Assembly (NCBI GenBank): GCA_027452065.1
Contig: DAIDHC010000001.1
Location: 1 to 49,684 of the forward strand
From: Bryobacterales bacterium
GTDB taxonomy: Bacteria; Acidobacteriota; Terriglobia; Bryobacterales; Bryobacteraceae
Direction: 5' to 3'
DNA: 49,684 bases
Part shown: positions 17,098 to 24,918 of the stretch, in pieces
How positions within the stretch are numbered: position 1 is the stretch's first letter
Layout: every line of letters begins with the position of its first letter
Position numbers and translations under genes: made by a program
The notes under the pieces: generated by a model
Databases searched by the model: none
The model's input: only the letters and a program-made list of their open reading frames with translations
Told to the model about the DNA's origin: nothing

Positions 17098-17877
17098 ATG
17101 CCTCCGCTTGACTTCCTGCACGCCGCCGTCGCTTTCGCCGCCGCCTTCGTGGCCGGCGCCATCAACTCGGTGGCCGGCGGCGGCACGCTCGTCTCCTTCC
17201 CTACCCTCATCTGGCTCGGCCTTTCCTCGGTCACCGCCAACGCCACCAGCACCGTCGCGATCTGGCCCGGCGCCGTCTCCAGCATGTTCGGCTACCGCCG
17301 CGAGGTTCGCTCCACGCCCCCGCGCCTGGTTCTGCTCGTGCTACCCAGTATCGCCGGGGGCATCGCCGGAGCCCTGTTGCTGCGCCGGACCCCGCCCGCC
17401 CTGTTCGACGCTCTGGTCCCGTTCCTCATCCTCTTCGCGACATTTCTCTTCATGGCTCAGGACCCCGTCCAACGCCGCATGAAGCGCATCCATGCCGCCC
17501 ATCAGTCTCCCTCGTGGCTCGCCGGAGCCGGTATATTCCAGTTCTTTGTCGGCCTTTACGGCGGCTACTTTGGCGCCGGCATCGGCATATTGATGCTCGC
17601 CGCCCTCAGTATTCTCGGCCTCACCGACATCCACCAGATGAACGGCCTCAAGAATTTCTTCGGGCTCTCCATCAACGGCATCGCCGCCCTGTACTTCGTC
17701 TGGTCCGGAATGGTCTACTGGCCCGACGTCCTCATCATGGCGATCGGCGCCATCGCCGGCGGCTATCTCGGTGCCGGCGCCGCCCGCCGCATCGGACGCT
17801 CCGCCGTCCGCCGCATCGTCATCGGCATCGGCTTCGCCATGGCCCTCTCGCTATTCGTCAAGTTCCTCCGGAGCTGA
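17098..17877 (+). CDS. TauE/SafE (TSUP) family membrane transporter
   Basis: A 259-residue transporter with about eight hydrophobic segments and two internally related halves, as usual for the sulfite-exporter TauE/SafE family. The N-terminal AGAINSVAGGGTLVSFPTL and the second-half FQFFVGLYGGYFGAGIGILMLAAL are the family's two signature stretches. Members move sulfite, sulfoacetate or other small organic anions. No sulfur genes are adjacent, so the substrate is open. GGAAGG directly precedes the ATG. Confidence 0.9.
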   Translation: MPPLDFLHAAVAFAAAFVAGAINSVAGGGTLVSFPTLIWLGLSSVTANATSTVAIWPGAVSSMFGYRREVRSTPPRLVLLVLPSIAGGIAGALLLRRTPPALFDALVPFLILFATFLFMAQDPVQRRMKRIHAAHQSPSWLAGAGIFQFFVGLYGGYFGAGIGILMLAALSILGLTDIHQMNGLKNFFGLSINGIAALYFVWSGMVYWPDVLIMAIGAIAGGYLGAGAARRIGRSAVRRIVIGIGFAMALSLFVKFLRS

Positions 17878-18014
17878 TCCTTCCCGGACCCGGAAAACTT
17901 GTGTCACCCGTTCGCTCCGAGCTACACTTTCCCCAAAGTTAGAAAATCATCCAAAAACGGCAGCGCGGAGCGGTGCTGCTGCGCGGCTTGCCCGCACACG
18001 GAGATACTTTTTTT

Positions 18015-18896
18015 ATGTCGTCCGCCTCGCCTTCTTCCTACGAATCCTCATCGCCTCTCGAGAGCCATCTACTCACCGCCTATCGCACCGATGTCCGTGA
18101 TGTCTATCCGGAGATCGTTCCGGCGCCGGCCGATCGCGATTGGATGGAGCGCACCGGCAGCGGCGGAGGGGGCTGGGCCAATCGCTGTCTCCCGCTTCGC
18201 ATCGCCAACCAGCACGGCTGGTTTATTCTCAACGACGCCGATTTCGAAGTCGTCTGGGGCGGCAAGAACGACATCGGCAATCTCCGCATCAGTTACGCCA
18301 ACTCCGCGCCCACGCTCGCCGAAAGCATGTTCGGCTACGGCATCCTCACCTTCGTTCTGCCCTATGTCTTCCGCACGCCGCCCGGCTTCAATCTGCTCGC
18401 CCGCGGTCCGGCCAATCTCTGGAAAGACGGCGCCGCGCCGCTCGAAGGGATCATCGAAACCGACTGGCTTCCCTATTCCTTCACCATGAACTGGGCGCTC
18501 ACCCGGCGTTTGAAGAGGGTCGAGTTCAAAAAAGGCGAGCCGATTTGTATGATCGTGCCCGTTCGCCGCTACGAAGTCGAGAGATTTTCCCCGGAAATCC
18601 GCGGCATCGAGGCGAACGCCGATCTCAAGGCCGGCTATAGCGCCTGGCATAACGCCCGCCTGAAAGCCGTCGAGCGCGCCGGCACCGTCCATGGGCACGA
18701 AGTGGTCAAGCAGCAGGGCCACTACATACGGGGCGAGGATCACGGCGGCGCCCGCGCCGCCAGCCATCAGGTGAAACTGCAGGTGAAAAAATTCGAAGAT
18801 CTCGATCCGCTTCCGCCGCCCTCGCTCGCATCCGCCGCGGCTCCCGGGCTCCGGCCCGGTCTGCTGAAGCGGCTTTTCGGCCGGCGCGGATCGTAG
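18015..18896 (+). CDS. DUF6065-like protein of unknown function
   Basis: A 293-residue soluble protein I place, by memory of the pattern, in DUF6065: DRDWMERTGSGGGGWANRCL, PLRIANQHGWFILND, FEVVWGG, then TIPY-like LPYVFRTPPGFNLLARGPANL and a C-terminal basic tail. The GFNLLARGP segment and the acidic/aromatic pockets suggest a beta-rich small-molecule binder or oxygenase-like fold, but no catalytic set is certain. The ATG at 18015 has GGAG about 12 bases upstream; the ATG-like start at 17973 would add non-conserved residues. It converges with the aldo/keto reductase, 22 bases apart. Confidence 0.65.
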   Translation: MSSASPSSYESSSPLESHLLTAYRTDVRDVYPEIVPAPADRDWMERTGSGGGGWANRCLPLRIANQHGWFILNDADFEVVWGGKNDIGNLRISYANSAPTLAESMFGYGILTFVLPYVFRTPPGFNLLARGPANLWKDGAAPLEGIIETDWLPYSFTMNWALTRRLKRVEFKKGEPICMIVPVRRYEVERFSPEIRGIEANADLKAGYSAWHNARLKAVERAGTVHGHEVVKQQGHYIRGEDHGGARAASHQVKLQVKKFEDLDPLPPPSLASAAAPGLRPGLLKRLFGRRGS

Positions 18897-18911
18897 CGCG
18901 CCGGCCGCGCT
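18895..18911. terminator. Small hairpin between convergent genes
   Basis: AGCGCG-CCGGC-CGCGCT: a 6-bp stem lying across the DUF6065-like stop and facing the aldo/keto reductase stop. No T-run follows; a bidirectional terminator is possible. Confidence 0.3.
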
Positions 18912-18918
18912 CGCCTCT

Positions 18919-19902
18919 TCAGGAGTGCCCAAGAACCTTGTGCGGCTGGTAGGGCTCCGCCAATTGCTCCAGTTCCTCCGCGGTCAGATTCAGGCTGAGC
19001 GCCGCCACCGCGTCGTCCAGATGGCGCATCTTGCTCGCCCCGATGATCGGCGCCGTTACGCCCGGTTGCTGCAGCACCCACGCCAGCGCCACCTGCGCCT
19101 GCGATACGCCTCGCCGCGCCGCGATCTCACTCACCCTCTCCACCACCGCGAAGTCCGAGTCCTGGTAATACATGCCCTTGGCGTAATCGTCGGTCCTGGC
19201 CCGCAGCGTCTCGGCGTAGTCCTGCTTCCGGCGATTTCCGGCCAGAAATCCGCGCGCCAGCGGGCTCCACGGAATCAGCCCGATGCCCTCTTCCCGGCAC
19301 AGCGGATTCATTTCCCGCTCCTCTTCCCGGTACACCAGGTTGTAGTGATTCTGCATGGTGACGAATCGCGACAGCCCCAACCGCTCGGAGGTCTCCAGCA
19401 TCTTGGCGAACTGCCAGGCGAACATCGACGACGCTCCGATGTACAGCGCCTTCCCCATCTTCACCACGTCGTCCAGAGCCTCCAGCGTCTCCTCGATCGG
19501 CGTCTCGTAATCAAACCGGTGAATCTGGTACAGGTCCACATAATCGGTTCCCAGCCTTCGAAGGCTGTCGTCGATGGCGTGCATGATGTGTTTCCGCGAC
19601 AGGCCTTTCTGGTTCGGGTCGTCGCCCATTGCATTGAACACCTTCGTCGCGATCACCACCCGGTCGCGCGGCGGCCCGAACTCGCGCAGCGCCCGCCCCG
19701 TGATTTCCTCGCTGACGCCTACCGAATACATATCCGCGGTGTCGAAAAAATTGATGCCCAGCTCGACGGCGCGCCGGAAGAACGGCTTGCTCTCCTCCTC
19801 CTCCAGCACCCATTCCCGCCACTTCTTCGACCCGTAGGTCATCGTTCCAAAGCAGATTCGCGAAACCTTCAGGCCTGTCCGGCCCAGCCGCACGTATTCC
19901 AT
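18919..19902 (-). CDS. Aldo/keto reductase
   Basis: NADP-dependent carbonyl reductase of 327 residues with a TIM barrel. The catalytic tetrad is visible: Asp and Tyr in FFDTADMYSVG, Lys in VIATKVF, and His in YQIHRFDY. The NADP-phosphate pocket appears as GLIPWSPLARGFLAG and the C-terminal VTAPIIGASKMRHLDDAV. It resembles the YajO/YhdN branch. GGGAG precedes the ATG, and a small secreted-protein gene lies 37 bases upstream on the same strand. Natural substrate unknown. Confidence 0.93.
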   Translation of the reverse strand: MEYVRLGRTGLKVSRICFGTMTYGSKKWREWVLEEEESKPFFRRAVELGINFFDTADMYSVGVSEEITGRALREFGPPRDRVVIATKVFNAMGDDPNQKGLSRKHIMHAIDDSLRRLGTDYVDLYQIHRFDYETPIEETLEALDDVVKMGKALYIGASSMFAWQFAKMLETSERLGLSRFVTMQNHYNLVYREEEREMNPLCREEGIGLIPWSPLARGFLAGNRRKQDYAETLRARTDDYAKGMYYQDSDFAVVERVSEIAARRGVSQAQVALAWVLQQPGVTAPIIGASKMRHLDDAVAALSLNLTAEELEQLAEPYQPHKVLGHS

Positions 19903-19939
19903 TGTTCTCCCGCCGTCGTTATGAAATGTCTAAGTAAAC

Positions 19940-20425
19940 TCAATACACCGCAAAACAGAATGCCACATTCGAATCACTGGGCGACAGCGAATACTCGCCC
20001 GGATCGAGCGTCTCGTACGCCTCCACCCGGTACAGCGTGTCGCCGATCTGCGTAATGTCGAGCCGCAGGGGCCGCGCCACGTTTTTGCGCTTCTTGCCGC
20101 CGGCGATCGCCACCTCGCGATTCGACCCGTTGACTTCGAGTTTATAAAGTTGCAGCGATCCTGGCTGAATCCTGGACGCCTGGAACAGAAAGATCGGCTC
20201 GGCCATCGGCGTCTTCACCGGCGAAGCTGCCCCCGCGATCACAAACACCGTCCCGTCCTTCCGGTCTTCTTCCTTGGCCTCGGTCACCTCGGTGGCGATC
20301 AAATGATCGGCCTCTTGCAAGTACGGAATGTCCGGCTTGGGAGGCTTCGGGCCGGAGTACTGTTGCTGTCCCCGCCCCGCCGGCGCCCAAGCCAATGCCA
20401 GCGCCAGAAACCCTCTCCGTTCCAT
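19940..20425 (-). CDS. Small exported protein of unknown function
   Basis: A 161-residue protein with an N-terminal MERRGFLALALAWAPAGRG, a short Tat-like or Sec signal, followed by a beta-rich domain (LIATEVTEAKEEDRKDG, FLFQASRIQPGSLQLYKL, DITQIGDTLYRVEAYETL). I do not recognise a family. The start at 20425 is supported by the signal and by a TACAAT box eight bases upstream; an earlier start at 20512 would add residues encoded upstream of the likely RNA 5' end. The downstream aldo/keto reductase may share its transcript. Confidence 0.6.
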   Translation of the reverse strand: MERRGFLALALAWAPAGRGQQQYSGPKPPKPDIPYLQEADHLIATEVTEAKEEDRKDGTVFVIAGAASPVKTPMAEPIFLFQASRIQPGSLQLYKLEVNGSNREVAIAGGKKRKNVARPLRLDITQIGDTLYRVEAYETLDPGEYSLSPSDSNVAFCFAVY

Positions 20426-20433
20426 ACTCCCGT

Positions 20434-20439
20434 ATTGTA
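20434..20439 (-). promoter_or_regulatory. -10 box TACAAT, 8 bases before the ATG of the small exported protein
   Basis: Complement of ATTGTA. Eight bases separate it from the start codon at 20425. A GGGAG lies within the gap but only one base from the ATG, too close to serve as a ribosome binding site. Confidence 0.5.
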
Positions 20440-20568
20440 ATCGCGCCCCGGCCCGTCTGCGAGCTTCCCGGAACGGTTTGCCCGTGCGCCGGAACCCGCA
20501 AACCGCTAGCATCGAGTGAGCACGCCCGCGGCGGCAGCCGACATCTTCAACACGCGAATGGAGGATAT

Positions 20569-22170
20569 ATGGACCGGCAACTTCGGACGAGGTTCCTGGT
20601 GCTCACGGCATTCTCGCTGATGACTTTTCCTGCCCCGCCCGTTTCCGGCGCCGACAAGCCGCTCGCCGTGGCGCCTTCAAAGATGCCGCGCGTCGCCGCC
20701 GTGGATCCCCGCTTTCAGTCGTTCAACGTCGAGATGGTCGAAGTCACCGGCGGCCGCTTCTGGGCGCCCTATAACGCTCAAGCCGAATCCGCCGCTCACG
20801 TGCCCGCCAACAACCTGTCGGCGCCGGCCGTCGCTCCCTCGGCGTTTCGGATGCGGCCACCGATCGATCTGGCCAATCCGCGTCTCCGGAAGCTCGCCTC
20901 CGCCCTCGGGCCGGTCTACATTCGTGTCAGCGGCACCTGGGCCAACTCCACCTATTTCCACGATTCCGATCAACCCGCTCCGGCAACTCCGCCGCCCGGC
21001 TTCGGCGGCGTCCTCACGCGCGACCAATGGCGCGGCGTCGTCGAATTCGCGCGTGCCGTTGATGCCCGCATCGTCACATCCTTCGCCATCAGCGCCGGAG
21101 TGCGCGACTCCAACGGCGTCTGGACCCCGGATCAGGCGCGCCGCTTTCTCGCCTTCACCAAATCCATCGGCGGGAGCATCGCGGCCGCCGAGTTCTTCAA
21201 CGAGCCCTCTTTCGCCTCCATGGGCGGAGCGCCGAAAGGCTACGATGCCGCAGCCTACGGCCGTGATTTTTCCGTCTTCCGCTCCTTTGCCCGCCAATAT
21301 GCCCCGGACATGACCATCCTCGGCCCGGGCTCGGTCGGCGAGGTCAGCCTGGCCGGCGATGCTAAATCTGGCCCAGCGTTCCCTATGCTTCATACCGCCG
21401 ACATGCTCGCCGCCTCCGGCCGCGGGCTCGACGCGTTCTCCTACCACTTCTACGGGGCGGTTTCCCAACGCTGCGCTGCTATGCAAGGCGCGGCGCAAAG
21501 CTCGCCCGGCACCGCACTGTCCGAGGACTGGCTTGGCCGCACCGAGCGCGACGAAGAATTTTACTCCGCCCTGCGCGACCGCTTTGAGCCCGGCAAGCCT
21601 ATCTGGCTCACCGAAACCGGCGAGTCGGCATGCGGCGGCAATCCCTGGGCCTCCACATTCATTGACAGCTTTCGCTATCTGAACCAACTCGGTGCGCTCG
21701 CCAAGCGCGGCGTTCAGGTCGTCGCCCACAACACTTTGGCCGCCAGCGACTACGCGTTGCTCGATGAGGCCACGCTCACCCCGCGCCCCAACTACTGGTC
21801 GGCGTTGTTGTGGCGCAGGCTGATGGGCGCCACCGTGCTCGATGCCGGCCCATCGCCCTCGCCGCATCTTCATCTCTACGCCCACTGCCTGGCCGGACAT
21901 GCCGGAGGCGTCGCGCTACTCGCCATCAACGCCGATCGCACCGCCTCGCACGCGCTTGCACTGCCGGACGATTCCACCCGCTACACCCTGTCCGCCCACG
22001 ACCTCCTCGACCGCACCGTTCAATTGAACGGCAACGACCTCGCCCTCGGAGCCGGCGATTCTCTCCCCGGACTCCCCGGAAACCCCGCGCCCGCCGGCCC
22101 TGTCGAGTTCGCCCCTGGCACCATCACGTTCCTCGCCATCCCGGCCGCCGGCAATGCCGCCTGCCGCTAA
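20569..22170 (+). CDS. Secreted GH79-like glycoside hydrolase
   Basis: A 533-residue exported clan GH-A enzyme resembling heparanase/beta-glucuronidase (GH79). Signal peptide about 1-27. The TIM barrel shows GPVYIRVSGTWANSTYF, the acid/base glutamate after asparagine in AEFFNEPSF (Glu212), SYHFYGAVS, and the likely nucleophile Glu349 in IWLTETGES. A C-terminal beta-sandwich completes the usual architecture. It would cleave uronic-acid-containing or related polysaccharides outside the cell. GGAGG lies 4-8 bases before the ATG. Its stop shares bases with the aguA stop on the other strand. Confidence 0.8.
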   Translation: MDRQLRTRFLVLTAFSLMTFPAPPVSGADKPLAVAPSKMPRVAAVDPRFQSFNVEMVEVTGGRFWAPYNAQAESAAHVPANNLSAPAVAPSAFRMRPPIDLANPRLRKLASALGPVYIRVSGTWANSTYFHDSDQPAPATPPPGFGGVLTRDQWRGVVEFARAVDARIVTSFAISAGVRDSNGVWTPDQARRFLAFTKSIGGSIAAAEFFNEPSFASMGGAPKGYDAAAYGRDFSVFRSFARQYAPDMTILGPGSVGEVSLAGDAKSGPAFPMLHTADMLAASGRGLDAFSYHFYGAVSQRCAAMQGAAQSSPGTALSEDWLGRTERDEEFYSALRDRFEPGKPIWLTETGESACGGNPWASTFIDSFRYLNQLGALAKRGVQVVAHNTLAASDYALLDEATLTPRPNYWSALLWRRLMGATVLDAGPSPSPHLHLYAHCLAGHAGGVALLAINADRTASHALALPDDSTRYTLSAHDLLDRTVQLNGNDLALGAGDSLPGLPGNPAPAGPVEFAPGTITFLAIPAAGNAACR

Positions 22171-23216
22171 CCGCCCGTGTCCGCCCGCGGCTGCTGCTGC
22201 GTCATGCAGTGCAGCGTCCCCAGTCCCAGCACCAGGTCGCCGCAGTAAATTCCGGTGACCTCGCGCTCCGGAAACAGCCGCGCCAGTGCGTTCAGCGCCT
22301 CGCGATCCTTCGCGTCGTTGAACACCGGCACGAGCACCGTCCCGTTGGCAATGTAAAAATTGGCGTAGCTGGCCGGCAGGCGCTGGCCGTTGAAATACAC
22401 CGGCTCCGGCATGGGCAGCGTCACCACGCGGTACCCGGTCTTCTTCAGCCGCTCCAGGTTCTCTCGCAGCGGCTCGTAGTTGGCGTCGCCGCGATCTTTC
22501 TCCACCACCGTCACCACCGTGTCTGCACTCACAAACCGCGCCAGGTCGTCCACGTGCCCGTGCGTGTCGTCTCCCGCGATGCCCCGGTTCAACCACACCA
22601 CGCGATCCACACCCAGGTAATCCGACATCGCCCGCTCCAATTCTTCCCGGCTCGCCCCCGGATTGCGCGCCTGCACCTGGCTCAGCAAACACTCCTCGGT
22701 GGTCAATAGCGCGCCGTGGCCGTTGACGTCGATGCTGCCGCCCTCCAGTACCAAAGCCGGTTCCCACCGCTCCATGCCCAGCCTCTCAGCCAGCCACGCC
22801 GTCACCGCGTTGTCGCGCTTGTGATTCGGATACTTCGCCCAGCCGTTGAAGATCCAATCCGTCATCCCTACGCGCCCCGCGCCGTCTTTGACGAAGATCG
22901 GACAATAGTCGCGCGTCCAGCTCCGGTCCGTCGCGCGCCGGTAAAATTCCACGGCCGCCATCTCCGCCCCGGCTTTGGCGAGAACCCTCCGGGCTCTTCG
23001 CTCCTCGCTCTCGTCCCGCACCAGAATGCGCACTTTTTCGACCCGTGAAAGCCGCCGCGCCACTTCGCCGTACACCCAGGGCACGGGCCCGAATTTCCCC
23101 GGCCAGTCGCTCGCCTCGTGCGGCCATGCCAGCCACGTCGCCTCATGCGGCTCCCACTCGGCCGGCATCCGGTAGCCCGCCCGACGCGGCGCCGGCTTCC
23201 GTTTCAGGCCAGCCAT
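22167..23216 (-). CDS. aguA: Agmatine deiminase
   Basis: Converts agmatine to N-carbamoylputrescine and ammonia, the first of two steps from agmatine to putrescine. The 349-residue protein starts AGYRMPAEWEPHEATWLAWP, contains GGSIDVNGHGALLTTEECLL, the catalytic His in GDDTHGHVDDLARFV and the nucleophilic Cys near the end in GTLHCMTQQQP. It follows aguB with a 13-base overlap, so the two are co-translated and complete the pathway. Confidence 0.96.
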   Translation of the reverse strand: MAGLKRKPAPRRAGYRMPAEWEPHEATWLAWPHEASDWPGKFGPVPWVYGEVARRLSRVEKVRILVRDESEERRARRVLAKAGAEMAAVEFYRRATDRSWTRDYCPIFVKDGAGRVGMTDWIFNGWAKYPNHKRDNAVTAWLAERLGMERWEPALVLEGGSIDVNGHGALLTTEECLLSQVQARNPGASREELERAMSDYLGVDRVVWLNRGIAGDDTHGHVDDLARFVSADTVVTVVEKDRGDANYEPLRENLERLKKTGYRVVTLPMPEPVYFNGQRLPASYANFYIANGTVLVPVFNDAKDREALNALARLFPEREVTGIYCGDLVLGLGTLHCMTQQQPRADTGG

Positions 23217-24088
23217 CGATTCGTGATCCCGCCATAGGCGTCAATTCGCCGGTCCCGCAGAAACGGCCAGTTCCGCCGCACCTCCTCGGTGCGCGCCGGA
23301 TCGCATTCCACCACCAGGATCTCCTCCGCCTCCGTGCCCGCCTTGGCCACGATCTGCCCGAAAGGATCGGCCACAAACGACGATCCCCAAAACTCGAGGC
23401 CTGACTCCGCGGTGCCCTCATACCCGACCCGGTTCACCGCCGCCACGTACACCCCGTTGGCAATCGCGTGCGCCCGCTGGATCGTCGTCCAGGCGTCCAC
23501 TTGCGCCGCGCCGAACTCGCTCTTCTCGTCGGGATGCCACCCGATCGCGGTCGGATAAAACAAAATGTCCGCCCCTTGCAGCGCCGTCAGCCGCGCCCCC
23601 TCCGGATACCACTGGTCCCAACACACCAGCACCCCGATCTGCGCGTGCTCGGTGTCGAAGTTCAAAAAACCAAGATCGCCCGGCGTGAAGTAATATTTTT
23701 CGTAATAAAGCGGATCGTCCGGGATGTGCATCTTGCGGTACAGCCCGAGAATCGCGCCGTCCGCTCCGACCACCGCCGCCGTGTTGTGATACAGCCCCGC
23801 CGCCCGCCGCTCAAACAACGACGCAATTACCGTGATCCCCGCCTCCTTCGCCACCTTGCCCACGACCGCGGTCGTCGGCCCCGGTATCGGCTCGGCCAGC
23901 TCGAACAATTCCGCCTTCTCCTCGCGGCAAAAGTATTGCGACCGGAACAACTCCTGCAGGCACACGATCTCGGCCCCCCGCCGGGCCGCCTCCCGGATGC
24001 GTTCCACCGCCTTTTCCAGGTTCGCCGCCGGATCGGGCGAACAGCTCATCTGAACTAGCCCGATTGAAAACTTCTTCCCACGCGCCAT
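23204..24088 (-). CDS. aguB: N-carbamoylputrescine amidase
   Basis: Nitrilase-superfamily hydrolase of 294 residues that releases putrescine, CO2 and ammonia. The Glu-Lys-Cys triad is visible in IVCLQELFRSQYFC (Glu), LYRKMHIPDDPLYYEKYYF (Lys) and IGVLVCWDQWYPEGAR (Cys). YEKYYFTPGD and ATAIGWHPDE-like TAIGWHPDEK are typical of AguB. I chose the ATG at 24088 over 24106 because a GACAAT box lies at 24097-24102, downstream of or over the earlier start. First gene of the aguB-aguA pair. Confidence 0.95.
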   Translation of the reverse strand: MARGKKFSIGLVQMSCSPDPAANLEKAVERIREAARRGAEIVCLQELFRSQYFCREEKAELFELAEPIPGPTTAVVGKVAKEAGITVIASLFERRAAGLYHNTAAVVGADGAILGLYRKMHIPDDPLYYEKYYFTPGDLGFLNFDTEHAQIGVLVCWDQWYPEGARLTALQGADILFYPTAIGWHPDEKSEFGAAQVDAWTTIQRAHAIANGVYVAAVNRVGYEGTAESGLEFWGSSFVADPFGQIVAKAGTEAEEILVVECDPARTEEVRRNWPFLRDRRIDAYGGITNRWLA

Positions 24089-24096
24089 AAGCCGAC

Positions 24097-24102
24097 ATTG
24101 TC
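24097..24102 (-). promoter_or_regulatory. -10-like GACAAT, 8 bases before the aguB ATG
   Basis: Complement of ATTGTC. Eight bases separate it from the start codon at 24088; no Shine-Dalgarno sequence lies between. Confidence 0.4.
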
Positions 24103-24130
24103 CCATGCCGCCGCCGCGCGCCCGTATGCG

Positions 24131-24865
24131 TCACATGCGCAGGCCGCCATTCACCGCCAGCGTGTGCCCGGTAATATAGCCGGCCTCCTCGCTGGCCAGA
24201 AATCGCACCGCCGCCGCCACTTCCTCCGCCGTCCCCACTCGGCGCAGCGGAATCGCCGCTGTCATCTTCTCCTTCACCTCCGCAGGCAGTCCCTCCGTCA
24301 TGTCCGTCGCAATGTATCCGGGCGCCACCGCGTTCACCGTGATGCTCCGGCTGGCCATCTCCTGCGCCAGCGATTTGGTCAACCCGATCAGCCCCGCCTT
24401 CGACGCCGCATAGTTGGCCTGGCCCGCGTTTCCTCCCTCGCCCACCACCGACGAAATGTTGATGATCCGGCCCCAGCGCTCGCGCATCATACCGGGCAGC
24501 ACCTGCTGGATCATCAAAAACGCCCCGGTCAGATTCGTCGTCAGAACCATGTCCCAGTCCGCCCTTTTCATGCGTACCGCCAGCCCGTCCTTGGTCACGC
24601 CGGCGTTGTTCACCAGAATGTCCACCTTCCCGAACTCCTTGGCGATTCGCGCCGCCGCCGCCTGAATCGACTCCGCGCTCGCCAGATCCACCGCCGCCGG
24701 GAAGGCTTCGTGGCCTTCGCTTCGCAACGACGCCGCCAGTTCCTCGAGCGCCGCCTCGTTCCGCGCCGCTATCGCCACCCGCGCTCCGGCCTTCGCCAGC
24801 GCCACCGCGCAAGCCCGCCCGATGCCCCGGCTGGCTCCCGTTATCAATGCCGTTCTCTGTTGCAT
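24131..24865 (-). CDS. fabG: 3-oxoacyl-ACP reductase FabG (SDR)
   Basis: NADPH-dependent short-chain dehydrogenase of 244 residues. Cofactor loop TGASRGIGRA, NNAG in LVNNAGVTKDGL, the catalytic Ser in NISSVVGEGGNAGQ with YAASKAG supplying Tyr and Lys, and the C-terminal GYITGHTLAVNGGLRM are all canonical for FabG. A TACTAT box at 24882-24887 would place the RNA 5' end after the two leading ATGs at 24883/24880, so the ATG at 24865 is the better start. The rest of the fatty-acid genes are not here; other SDR roles are possible. Confidence 0.88.
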   Translation of the reverse strand: MQQRTALITGASRGIGRACAVALAKAGARVAIAARNEAALEELAASLRSEGHEAFPAAVDLASAESIQAAAARIAKEFGKVDILVNNAGVTKDGLAVRMKRADWDMVLTTNLTGAFLMIQQVLPGMMRERWGRIINISSVVGEGGNAGQANYAASKAGLIGLTKSLAQEMASRSITVNAVAPGYIATDMTEGLPAEVKEKMTAAIPLRRVGTAEEVAAAVRFLASEEAGYITGHTLAVNGGLRM

Positions 24866-24881
24866 GCTTTTGTGTTCCATC

Positions 24882-24887
24882 ATAGTA
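24882..24887 (-). promoter_or_regulatory. -10 box TACTAT upstream of fabG
   Basis: Complement of ATAGTA, 16 bases before the ATG at 24865. It overlaps the first of two alternative upstream ATG codons and argues against their use. Confidence 0.4.
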
Positions 24888-24918
24888 AACGAGGCCGCCG
24901 CTGCCGGTCTCTTCTCTT

